The notes beneath the pieces are model-generated. The model searched no databases. It saw nothing but the letters and a program-made list of their open reading frames with translations, and was not told the origin of the DNA. This document shows, piece after piece, positions 24,486 through 31,741 of a DNA stretch of 39,630 bases. A program made the position numbers and the translations under genes. How positions within the stretch are numbered: position 1 is the first letter of the stretch; each line of letters opens with the position of its first letter. Source of the stretch: CAZNYG01 sp964577205. Its GTDB lineage: Bacteria > Elusimicrobiota > Endomicrobiia > Endomicrobiales > CAIRNS01. The stretch lies in NCBI GenBank assembly GCA_964577205.1, contig CAZNYG010000008.1:1-39630 (forward strand), in the 5' to 3' direction.

Positions 24486-24517
24486 TTGTAGCCCGCCGTT
24501 CTCACGGTGTTGTTGAC
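24486..24517. repeat. TTGTAGCCCGCCG...GTTGTTGAC repeat, copy 2
   Basis: Starts TTGTAGCCCGCCG and ends GTTGTTGAC, matching the reverse complement of 17993-18024. It is followed by GGTCACTGGTTACCGGTCAC-type phrase repeats (about 24523-24550) in the tRNA-Arg/tRNA-His spacer. Confidence 0.7.
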
Positions 24518-24557
24518 TTTGATGGTCACTGGTTACCGGTCACTGTTCACTGTAAAT

Positions 24558-24632
24558 GGTGGTTGTAGCTCAACTGGTTAGAGCGCTGCTCTGTGGCAGC
24601 AGAGGTTGCGGGTTCAAGTCCCGTCAGCCACC
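24558..24632 (+). tRNA. tRNA-His (anticodon GTG)
   Basis: The cloverleaf includes the histidine-specific extra G(-1) at 24558 facing discriminator C at 24632. Acceptor GTGGTTG/CAGCCAC, D stem GCTC/GAGC, anticodon stem CTGCT/AGCAG with loop CTGTGGC (GTG), T loop TTCAAGT. No encoded CCA. It lies 122 nt after tRNA-Arg and probably shares its promoter. Confidence 0.96.
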
Positions 24633-25067
24633 CCAAAATTTTTGCTCCGCAAAAATTTAGAGCATTTGAGCATTAGAAATTTGAGCAGTAGAGCAAGCGG
24701 AAGCAGATAATGTAGAAGTAACGTCTGATGGCTGAAACCTTTCCGAACAAATAGATGTACTCTGCGATACAATCACCCAAAAAGGCACTTCCCATCTTGT
24801 TGATCAACTCCGTAGAGCCTCAACCTCAATTGCACTCATGCCGGGAAATTCACCGTCGGCACGAGGACGATCCATGCTTTTGGGGGGAAACGCGCCGCCC
24901 GCGCCGGATGATCGCCGGGCGAAAAGAAAGGCACTTTATTCTAAATAATGGTATAATTTATACGTCATATCCACCGCAATGATACATGTGAATACGATCG
25001 TCATGCCGATTTAGCAACTGAAGGAACAACAGATGGCTGTCCGTCCCACGATCCAAGGAGGAACAAT
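24633..25067 (+). other. Intergenic region without a convincing gene
   Basis: It begins with a perfect 10-bp hairpin (AAATTTTTGC, loop TCC, GCAAAAATTT, 24636-24658) that may terminate the tRNA transcript. A phrase repeat follows (GAGCATTTGAGCATTAGAAA, about 24659-24695), related to the sequence that extends rdgB. A TATAAT at 24952-24957 has no matching -35 box. A short open frame at 24755-24982 has no ribosome binding site and protein-unlike composition. Confidence 0.6.
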
Positions 25068-26411
25068 ATGGGTCTTTCGGGCTTGTTCAAAAAGGCCGGA
25101 TGCGTTGCGGCTCTTTGCATGTTAAGCGTGATGCTGGAAGCAGCGCCCTATGATGATATGATCGACGGATGCAAAAAAGGGGACGCGACAAAGGTGCAGG
25201 CCGCGATCGCCGCGGGGGCCGGCGTCAACGCTCTCGACGAGGGCGGCAACCCGCCGCTGACGACCGCCATCTTCAGGGAAGATATCGTTGACATACTGTT
25301 GAAAGCCGGAGCTAACCCGAACCTCGGGAAACTCACGCCGCTGTATAACGCGGCGGGCAACAACTGCGCGAAGACCGTGCAGCTGCTGCTGGCCGCTGGA
25401 GCGGACCCGAACAACGCTCAGATGCCGGGATCGTACCCTCTCGAGTACGCGATCACGCAGACGGATAACGCCGATGTCGTGAAACTTCTGATCGACGCGG
25501 GCGCGAGAACCGATATCATGAGCTCAGCCGGAGGGAACCTGGCCTACGTCTGGGCGGATTCCCCGAATCCCGCCGACAAGCTTAAAGGCTCGGCGACGAT
25601 CGCCGGGATGCTGGAGAAGAGCTACGGCTTCATTATGCCGGACTGGTGCAAAGATCAGGGTTTCAACCATGATACCGGGGCGGTATTGAAACTGTTGATC
25701 GACAAGAAGGTGGACATTAACGCGCCCGTGGCGAAGGAAGGCAGCATTGTCAAAGGGTGGACTCCCCTGCTCGCGGCGCTGCGCGTTGAGCGGCCGGAAA
25801 AAGCCCGCCTGCTCGCCGCGAACGGCGCCGACGTGAAAACTCCCGTCGTGATCTTCATGCCGAAACTGTCGTATCATCCCGTCTGCCTCGCGGCGGAGCG
25901 CGGGGACGCTGAACTGGTCAGGCTGATGATCGAGAAGGGCGCCGACGTCAATGTCGTCGCCGAACCCTCCGCCCTGCTGGGAAATTCCGGTATTACAAAA
26001 TGCGAAGGGCTTACCCCTCTTAACATAGCGTTAATGTTCGGAAAGGCGGACGCGGCAAAGCAGCTTCTCGCGGCGGGCGCCGATCCGAAAGCCGGCGTGA
26101 GCGGGTACGTGAACGTTTCCATCCGCCTGGGCAGCGGAGATGCCGAACCGGTCCTTCACGAGGTCAAGAACAAATCGGCCATCTTCTACGCGGTCGAGCT
26201 CGGAGACACAGACCTGATCAACGCGGTCGGCGAAAAGATCGGATGGGAACTCCCTGCGAAATTCAAGATAAGCGCATTCAAGACGTACACCTATGTCAAT
26301 GGCAAGAAGTACGATGTCACCTTCAAGAGCGAAGCTCATACTCCCTCCAACTGGGCAAAAAAGATCGGCAGAGATAATCTGGTCGATATGCTCAAGAAAA
26401 AGAAGATGTAA
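25068..26411 (+). CDS. Exported ankyrin-repeat protein
   Basis: This 447-aa protein has a signal peptide (AGCVAALCMLSVMLEAA) followed by about eight ankyrin units. Clear examples are DAVQ-type helices and loops such as VQAAIAAGAGVNALDEGGNP, VDILLKAGANPNLGKLTPLY, VQLLLAAGADPNNAQMPGSY, VKLLIDAGARTDI, LVRLMIEKGADVNVV and AKQLLAAGADPKAGVSGY. Ankyrin arrays mediate protein contacts; export points to the periplasm or outside. The last 60 residues leave the repeat pattern. AAGGAGG lies 6 nt before ATG. Function and partner are unknown. Confidence 0.9.
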   Translation: MGLSGLFKKAGCVAALCMLSVMLEAAPYDDMIDGCKKGDATKVQAAIAAGAGVNALDEGGNPPLTTAIFREDIVDILLKAGANPNLGKLTPLYNAAGNNCAKTVQLLLAAGADPNNAQMPGSYPLEYAITQTDNADVVKLLIDAGARTDIMSSAGGNLAYVWADSPNPADKLKGSATIAGMLEKSYGFIMPDWCKDQGFNHDTGAVLKLLIDKKVDINAPVAKEGSIVKGWTPLLAALRVERPEKARLLAANGADVKTPVVIFMPKLSYHPVCLAAERGDAELVRLMIEKGADVNVVAEPSALLGNSGITKCEGLTPLNIALMFGKADAAKQLLAAGADPKAGVSGYVNVSIRLGSGDAEPVLHEVKNKSAIFYAVELGDTDLINAVGEKIGWELPAKFKISAFKTYTYVNGKKYDVTFKSEAHTPSNWAKKIGRDNLVDMLKKKKM

Positions 26412-26478
26412 AGGCCTTTGTTGAACGTTCACAACACCGCGCCGCAGCGGAACGAAACAGGATACAAGGGAGGCGGTC

Positions 26479-27195
26479 ATGGAAGAGATCAGGAATTGCC
26501 AGACAGTCGCCATGCCGAGGATCGGCGACAAGGCCCCGGCTTTCAAAGCGGTCACAACTCAGGGGGATATTGATTTTCCGAAACAGTATGAGGGGAGCTG
26601 GGTGATACTCTTCAGCCATCCGGCCGATTTTACTCCGGTGTGCACGTCGGAATTCATGACGTTCGCTTCAATGGAAGACGCCTTCGCGAAGGCCAACTGC
26701 AGGCTGGTAGGGCTTTCCGTTGACGGCCTCTACAGCCATATAGCGTGGCTGCGCACCATTAAGGAGAAGATCGAGTACAAGGGAATGAAGAACGTTGAGG
26801 TCAAGTTCCCGCTGATAGAAGACATCACGATGGACGTGGCGAAAAAGTACGGGATGATCCAGCCCGGTGAAAGCGCGACGAAAGCGGTGCGCGCGGTCTT
26901 CTTTATCGACCCTAAAGGCGTTATACGGACTATTGTTTATTATCCGCTGAGCATCGGAAGGAATTTCGCCGAACTGTACCGGGTGCTGGTCGCGCTGCAG
27001 ACGACGGACGCGTTCTCGGTGGCATGCCCCGCCGACTGGCAGCCGGGAGACGACGTGATCGTGCCGACCGCGGGCTCCTGCGGGGTCGCCAAGGAGCGGA
27101 TGGAGAACAAACAGGATATGAAGTGCTACGACTGGTTTTTCTGCACAAAAAAGCTTTCCAAAGACGAAGTGATGCAGAAAGTCGGAAAGAAATAG
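26479..27195 (+). CDS. Prx6-type peroxiredoxin
   Basis: This 238-aa enzyme reduces hydrogen peroxide and organic peroxides. The peroxidatic Cys55 is in DFTPVCTSE, with the supporting Arg in KAVRAVFFIDPKG. Length and the long C-terminal domain fit the Prx6/archaeal-type group. Two further cysteines, Cys216 and Cys222 in KCYDWFFCTK, match the position of resolving cysteines in the 2-Cys members of this group. The start has GGGAGG 5-7 nt upstream. It follows the ankyrin gene by 67 nt and may be co-transcribed; no reductase is adjacent. Confidence 0.93.
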   Translation: MEEIRNCQTVAMPRIGDKAPAFKAVTTQGDIDFPKQYEGSWVILFSHPADFTPVCTSEFMTFASMEDAFAKANCRLVGLSVDGLYSHIAWLRTIKEKIEYKGMKNVEVKFPLIEDITMDVAKKYGMIQPGESATKAVRAVFFIDPKGVIRTIVYYPLSIGRNFAELYRVLVALQTTDAFSVACPADWQPGDDVIVPTAGSCGVAKERMENKQDMKCYDWFFCTKKLSKDEVMQKVGKK

Positions 27196-27297
27196 TGGCC
27201 GCGCTTACGCCGCGCCGCCGCCTCGGAAAGGAAAGGGTCATCCCGACCTGTAAGGACAGCGGCGCGGCGCGTTTGCCGCGGAAAGTGTCATGCCAGC

Positions 27298-28539
27298 ATG
27301 AAATATGATATTGTCGTCATGGGAGGGGGAACTTCCGCGGGTTTTCTGCTTTCGTTCCTTTCGGACATGGCCGTGGAGCGCGGCCTGAGGATACTTGTCC
27401 TCGAAAAGACAAAGGGGCCGTTCCGCAAGGTTTACTGCTCGGGCAACGGCAGGTGCAATTTCTCTAACACCGGTATTGCCGGATCTTCCTATTACTCGAT
27501 GTCCGCTTCAGAAGCCTGGCGGAAAAAGGCTTTTGAAGCGGTTTCCCGCCTTAACCTGAAACAATATTTCCACGAAAAGGGCATACCCTCCCGCAGCGAC
27601 GAGTTCGGCAGGCTGATGCCCTACACGAACTCGGCAAAAACCATTGGTGACTTTTTTGAACGTCAATTGAGATCCTCAGGCGTTACCCTGCTGACGCGGG
27701 CGGAAGTCGTGTCCGTGGCGCGCGTGGAGAACGGTTACGCCGTGCGCTATCGAAATAACGACGGGGCCGTCATCGTCCGCACCGACACGGCCGTCTACGC
27801 GTGCGGCGGATCTGCTTACCAGCAGCCGGGGACGGACGGTTCGGGATTTGATGTCCTTCGCGCGCTGGGACATACCATAACAAAACAGGCTGCCGGCATT
27901 GTGCCCCTTGAGACGAGGGAAACCGCGTTCCATGAGCTTGCCGGCCTTAAGATGGAATGCGGGATCACGGTAGGTGATTTTTCAAGGAAAGGGGAGATCC
28001 TCTTTACTAAATACGGTGTCTCCGGCCCCAATGTCCTGTACGCGAGCAATGAAGTATCCCTGCGGCTATTGGCGGGGCCGGTCGAGATGGCCGTCGATTT
28101 TCTGCCCGAAGAAACGTTTACGCCGGAGTATTTCAGGTCGATCTGCACGGGAGCCGGAGAAAAGACCGTTACCGCCGTTTTCGGCGGCGTGCTGAGCGCC
28201 GAATTCCTCCGGGCTTTTATCGCGCACAACGGCATTCCCGAACGCATATCGCCGCAGGACGTTGAGCGCGTTTTCCTCAAGCTCAAAGCGTCCCGTTTCA
28301 CCGTTACCCGCACGAGGCCTTTGCAGGAAGCGCAGGTATCGCTCGGCGGCGTTTCCGCCGACGAGATCGACCCGGAAAGCTTTGAATCGCGGCTGCACCG
28401 GGATCTGTTCATAATGGGGGAAGCGATCGACTACACGGGCGGAAGCGGCGGGTACAATATACACTGGTGCGCGGCGACGGCCAGAGGCGCGGCGGACAGG
28501 ATATGCCGGCTGCGCCGCGGCGCAGCCGGGGAGCGATGA
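27298..28539 (+). CDS. HI0933/YhiN-family flavoprotein (NAD(P)/FAD-dependent oxidoreductase)
   Basis: This 413-aa protein has an N-terminal FAD-binding Rossmann motif (DIVVMGGGTSAGFLLS, a variant of GxGxxG) and the family hallmark SGNGRCNFSNTG at about residues 44-58. TKYGVSGPNVLYAS and the C-terminal FAD-contacting GEAIDYTGGSGGYNIHWC segment are also typical. Members of this family are flavoproteins; some act as reductases on small molecules, but the substrate here cannot be read. No Shine-Dalgarno is visible; the spacer before it (27196-27297) holds a GC-rich inverted repeat. It ends 1 nt before the TTG start of another flavoprotein gene, so the two are an operon. Confidence 0.88.
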   Translation: MKYDIVVMGGGTSAGFLLSFLSDMAVERGLRILVLEKTKGPFRKVYCSGNGRCNFSNTGIAGSSYYSMSASEAWRKKAFEAVSRLNLKQYFHEKGIPSRSDEFGRLMPYTNSAKTIGDFFERQLRSSGVTLLTRAEVVSVARVENGYAVRYRNNDGAVIVRTDTAVYACGGSAYQQPGTDGSGFDVLRALGHTITKQAAGIVPLETRETAFHELAGLKMECGITVGDFSRKGEILFTKYGVSGPNVLYASNEVSLRLLAGPVEMAVDFLPEETFTPEYFRSICTGAGEKTVTAVFGGVLSAEFLRAFIAHNGIPERISPQDVERVFLKLKASRFTVTRTRPLQEAQVSLGGVSADEIDPESFESRLHRDLFIMGEAIDYTGGSGGYNIHWCAATARGAADRICRLRRGAAGER

Positions 28540-28540
28540 T

Positions 28541-30112
28541 TTGAATGTCATAGTCAGCAATCTGCGCGTCCCTTTTGAAAATGACCGCGTTGAAGAATAT
28601 CTCAGGATCGCCGCTCAGAAACTGAATATCAGCGAAGGCTCGGCCTCGTTCGTCAGGATCCTCAGCAAGTCCCTTGACGCCCGCTCGAAAAAACAGTTCT
28701 ATTATGAAATGTCCGTCGTCGTGCGCGTTCCCGACAGCTTCGCGGGCGGAGTAAGCTTTCCGGTATATACTGAACCCGTCAAAACCGCCGTCAAACCGGT
28801 GATCCTCAAAGACAGGCCGGTAATTATCGGTTTCGGCCCCGCGGGGCTATTCGCGGCCCTGGAACTCGTCGAGCGCGGCTTAAAACCGTTGATATTCGAA
28901 CGCGGGAAGAAGATCGAAGAACGGGATGTCGATGTCGGAAAGTTCTTCAGGGAAAGGCTGCTGGACACCGGGTCGAATATCCAGTTCGGTGAAGGAGGGG
29001 CCGGCGCATACTCCGACGGAAAACTGTTTTCCAGGATCAGGAATTCCGAATGCGTCAGCCGGGTGCTTGACACGTTCATAAGGTTCGGCGCGCCGGAAGA
29101 GATCGGTTACAGCGCAAAGCCTCACCTGGGAACGGATGTGTTGAGAAAAATAGTCGTCAATATGAGGAACTGGATACTTGAAAGGGGAGGGGAGATCCAT
29201 TACCGCTCCCGGATGACCGATATACTGGCTGGTGACGGAGCCCTGGCCGGTGTGGTGATAAACGGGAGGAACGAATTCCGTTCATCCATGGTTTTTCTCG
29301 CGGTCGGCCACTCGGCGCGGGATACCTTTGAGCTGCTGCACCGCAGGAATATAGCGCTGGAGCAGAAGCCGATCGCCGTCGGCGTCAGGATAGAACATCC
29401 GGCGGATCTCATAAATCTCCTCAGGTATGGCGGAAAATATAAAGCCGTCCGGGGTATAACCGCCGCGACGTATTCGTTCACTTATAACGACAGGAAGGCG
29501 GGCAGAGGCGTTTACACGTTCTGCATGTGCCCCGGCGGGGAGGTGGTTAACGCCTCGTCTGAGAACGGCATGCTCGCGGTGAACGGCATGAGCTACTCAG
29601 CCCGGGCGTCGGAATTTTCGAACGCGGCCATCGTGGTCACCTGCGGGCCCGCGGACTACGGATCGGGCCATCCGCTGGCCGGTATCGAATTCCAGAGGAG
29701 TATCGAGCGGAAAGCCTTCCTGTCAGGCGGAGGGAACTGGATGGTCCCGGCGCAGAACCTGATGGATTTTCTGAGCGGCGGGGGATCGGACGTGCTGAAC
29801 GATAATTCATGTAAAACCGGGACGGCTGCCGCCGATATGAGAACGGTCTTCCCAAAGTTTATTTCCGATTCTCTCATTACGGCTTTTAACAAGTGGAAAG
29901 AGGAGTATCCGCTGTTCGTTTCAAAACAGGGCATTCTGATGGGAGCGGAGACAAGGACATCATGCCCCCTTCGTCTCACGCGCGGCGAAAATTACGAGTC
30001 CGTGAACATGAAGAACCTCTATCCGATAGGCGAAGGCTCCGGTTACGCCGGGGGAATAACAAGCTCCGCCGCAGATGCCATAAAAGCCGTTCAAGTCAGT
30101 ACAAACCGATAA
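28541..30112 (+). CDS. FAD-dependent dehydrogenase of the COG2509 group
   Basis: This 523-aa protein has an N-terminal module of about 85 residues (EEYLRIAAQKLNISEGSASF, then LDARSKKQFYYEMSVVVRV) followed by a FAD domain starting at PVIIGFGPAGLFAALELVER. It also has GSNIQFGEGGAGAYSDGKL, MGAETRTSCPLRL and the C-terminal YPIGEGSGYAGGITSSAADA, all usual for this uncharacterised dehydrogenase group. The start is TTG 28541 with GGGGAG 6 nt upstream; no in-frame ATG fits better. Coupling to the HI0933-like gene suggests a shared pathway. The substrate is unknown. Confidence 0.87.
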   Translation: MNVIVSNLRVPFENDRVEEYLRIAAQKLNISEGSASFVRILSKSLDARSKKQFYYEMSVVVRVPDSFAGGVSFPVYTEPVKTAVKPVILKDRPVIIGFGPAGLFAALELVERGLKPLIFERGKKIEERDVDVGKFFRERLLDTGSNIQFGEGGAGAYSDGKLFSRIRNSECVSRVLDTFIRFGAPEEIGYSAKPHLGTDVLRKIVVNMRNWILERGGEIHYRSRMTDILAGDGALAGVVINGRNEFRSSMVFLAVGHSARDTFELLHRRNIALEQKPIAVGVRIEHPADLINLLRYGGKYKAVRGITAATYSFTYNDRKAGRGVYTFCMCPGGEVVNASSENGMLAVNGMSYSARASEFSNAAIVVTCGPADYGSGHPLAGIEFQRSIERKAFLSGGGNWMVPAQNLMDFLSGGGSDVLNDNSCKTGTAAADMRTVFPKFISDSLITAFNKWKEEYPLFVSKQGILMGAETRTSCPLRLTRGENYESVNMKNLYPIGEGSGYAGGITSSAADAIKAVQVSTNR

Positions 30113-30127
30113 AGCCCCGTGCAGCTC

Positions 30128-31468
30128 TTAAAACCTTCCGCCGAAAGCAAATACGGCCTGCCAGTTATTGTCGTCGAAACTATACGTGCAGCCGCAGCCG
30201 ATCGGGATGGGAAAACGCCAGAACCGGTAGCTAAGGTTGAGTCCCGCTCCGGTCCTGTCCTTCCTTGCGCCTCCGGCGTAACAGACGCCCCAGTCAAAAA
30301 AGCTCTCTATATTGAAATAACCTTTCATCGTCATAAAAAGAGGATGGGTATAGCTGGCGTACGAATTGACCGCGCTGTCGCCTTTGAATTCCCTCGCGTA
30401 ATACCCGCGGAGCCCGTCCTGTTGCGAGGCCGCGGGCATGCGGCTTAAAGGAAGGCTGGTGCCCGAGGTAAAGCGCGTAGAGGCCGTGATCGCGTTCCTC
30501 TTCCTGAAGACGGTTTTTCTCGCGAGCGAGAGGGAGGCTTTCGTGTAGGGGAAATCTGACGGGAGGATCTTTCCGCTGTTTTCCGCGGTGACGTTCCACA
30601 GCCACAGGGAAGGCAGGCGTTTGCCGGTCAAGATCATTTCCCGTACCTCCGCCATTCCGAGGCCGAACATCCTTCCGAACCCGTCGGAATCCTTTATCGT
30701 ATCCATTTCTTCGGAAGCCGCGCTCAGGACTACGCAGTTCATCGTTCCGCTGTCATCCGGCATGAGCCCGGACGCGCCTTTTTCGTACCTGACCGAGGTC
30801 GAACGGACCCCCGCGCTCAGCCGTATGCCGCCGGCGATCAGCCTGCCCGCCATGATCAGTGGTTCGGAAACCTCTCTTTTGTATTCCGCGGTCACCGTGC
30901 CGAGGTCGCCGGGCTTCACCTTGACCGCTCCCTTGTCGAATACATGACGGGAGAAACCGCCGTCGGAGTAGGCGTATTCGATATCCGAGGTGTTCCATTC
31001 TCCAAGGGTAAGCGAGTATTCGTCCATGGAGAACATGAAAAGTGGGCTGAAAACCGATCCCCTGAAAGAGGTGAAGAGGGAAACGCGTTCCGCGCTGCGC
31101 CAGAGGTTCTGTTCGGTAAGGATAAGAAGGAAGGACTGCTGCCCGCCCTTGTAGGAGACCATCGGCAGCGGGAAGAAGAATGAGCCATCGACGGCTCTGA
31201 TATTTACCTTGACGGTGTCGCTTGAAGCTGAGGGTTCGGAGGTTATCTCCAGTTCCTTGAATATCTTAAGGCGGAACAGGTTCGCCTTCGCTTTCCCGGT
31301 CAGCTCATCCTTCCACGCGTCGCCTTCCTTGAATCCCAGATGCTTCCTGATGATGGATCCTCTGACCGCGTTGCCTGAGATGTTGATGGAATCTATGACG
31401 GGCCCCGCCCCTGCCGCGACGGCTGCTCCCGCCAGCAGGATCAGGAATACAAAAATATTATTTTTCAT
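30128..31468 (-). CDS. Omp85-like outer-membrane protein with one POTRA domain
   Basis: This 446-aa protein has a signal peptide (NIFVFLILLAGAAVAAGA), then a single POTRA-type unit at about 20-95 (VIDSINISGNAVRGSIIRKH, LFRLKIFKELEI). A beta-rich barrel part follows, ending in FGGRF. Near the end QQDGLRGYYAREFKGDSAV matches the Omp85 RGY signature of the lid loop. With one POTRA it is shorter than BamA, so it may be a TamA/FpvA-independent surface-antigen-type translocator. ATG 31468 is chosen because the signal peptide begins there; a -10 box lies only 6 nt upstream. It is convergent with the flavoprotein gene (15 nt apart). Confidence 0.8.
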   Translation of the reverse strand: MKNNIFVFLILLAGAAVAAGAGPVIDSINISGNAVRGSIIRKHLGFKEGDAWKDELTGKAKANLFRLKIFKELEITSEPSASSDTVKVNIRAVDGSFFFPLPMVSYKGGQQSFLLILTEQNLWRSAERVSLFTSFRGSVFSPLFMFSMDEYSLTLGEWNTSDIEYAYSDGGFSRHVFDKGAVKVKPGDLGTVTAEYKREVSEPLIMAGRLIAGGIRLSAGVRSTSVRYEKGASGLMPDDSGTMNCVVLSAASEEMDTIKDSDGFGRMFGLGMAEVREMILTGKRLPSLWLWNVTAENSGKILPSDFPYTKASLSLARKTVFRKRNAITASTRFTSGTSLPLSRMPAASQQDGLRGYYAREFKGDSAVNSYASYTHPLFMTMKGYFNIESFFDWGVCYAGGARKDRTGAGLNLSYRFWRFPIPIGCGCTYSFDDNNWQAVFAFGGRF

Positions 31469-31474
31469 CGGCAC

Positions 31475-31483
31475 ATTATAGCA
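31475..31483 (-). promoter_or_regulatory. Extended -10 promoter directly at the start codon of the Omp85-like gene
   Basis: On the minus strand TGCTATAAT (TGnTATAAT) occupies 31483-31475. No good -35 is present, as expected for extended -10 sites. Six bases separate the -10 box from ATG 31468, so transcription would start at or next to the A of the start codon. Confidence 0.6.
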
Positions 31484-31527
31484 TAATACTTGCTTATGCC
31501 ATTCTTCGGGCGGAATTGTTCGCTTGA

Positions 31528-31577
31528 TCCTGCCGTAACTCCCCTCTTTTGTTCATGTTCAAGAGGGGGGGGAGTTG
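31528..31577. repeat. AACTCCCCTCTT inverted repeat
   Basis: AACTCCCCTCTT at about 31530, a TTGTTCATGTTC loop and AAGAGGGG...GGAGTT form an imperfect hairpin (extra Gs in one arm). It lies in the spacer between the divergent Omp85-like and PurF-like genes. Confidence 0.65.
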
Positions 31578-31675
31578 CTGTTTCTCGTTATAGAGGCGCA
31601 GAAAGCCATTGCGGCATCAATAATATGATATAATTGCTGGACAGGGAGCTGAAAAACTGAGGTTTTGCGCATGTC

Positions 31676-31713
31676 TGTCATCCCCGAATGCCGGAATCGG
31701 GGATCCGTCATTA
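31676..31713. repeat. TCATCCCCGAA...TCGGGGATCC dispersed repeat
   Basis: TCATCCCCGAATGCCGGAAT then CGGGGATCCGTCA contains the hairpin CCCCGA/TCGGGG. Repeats with this wording are widespread in bacterial intergenic regions. It lies 29-66 nt before the PurF-like start. Confidence 0.65.
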
Positions 31714-31741
31714 TTTTGATCGGTAAAGGAGCTGTCGCAAT

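Noticed and set aside
24952..24957. TATAAT box as promoter of the ankyrin gene
   Set aside because: No -35-like hexamer at 16-18 bp upstream (AGGCAC at the expected place); kept only as a note.
24755..24982. 75-codon open frame in the tRNA-ankyrin spacer
   Set aside because: No ribosome binding site, no domain, unusual composition, and the region is full of repeat remnants.
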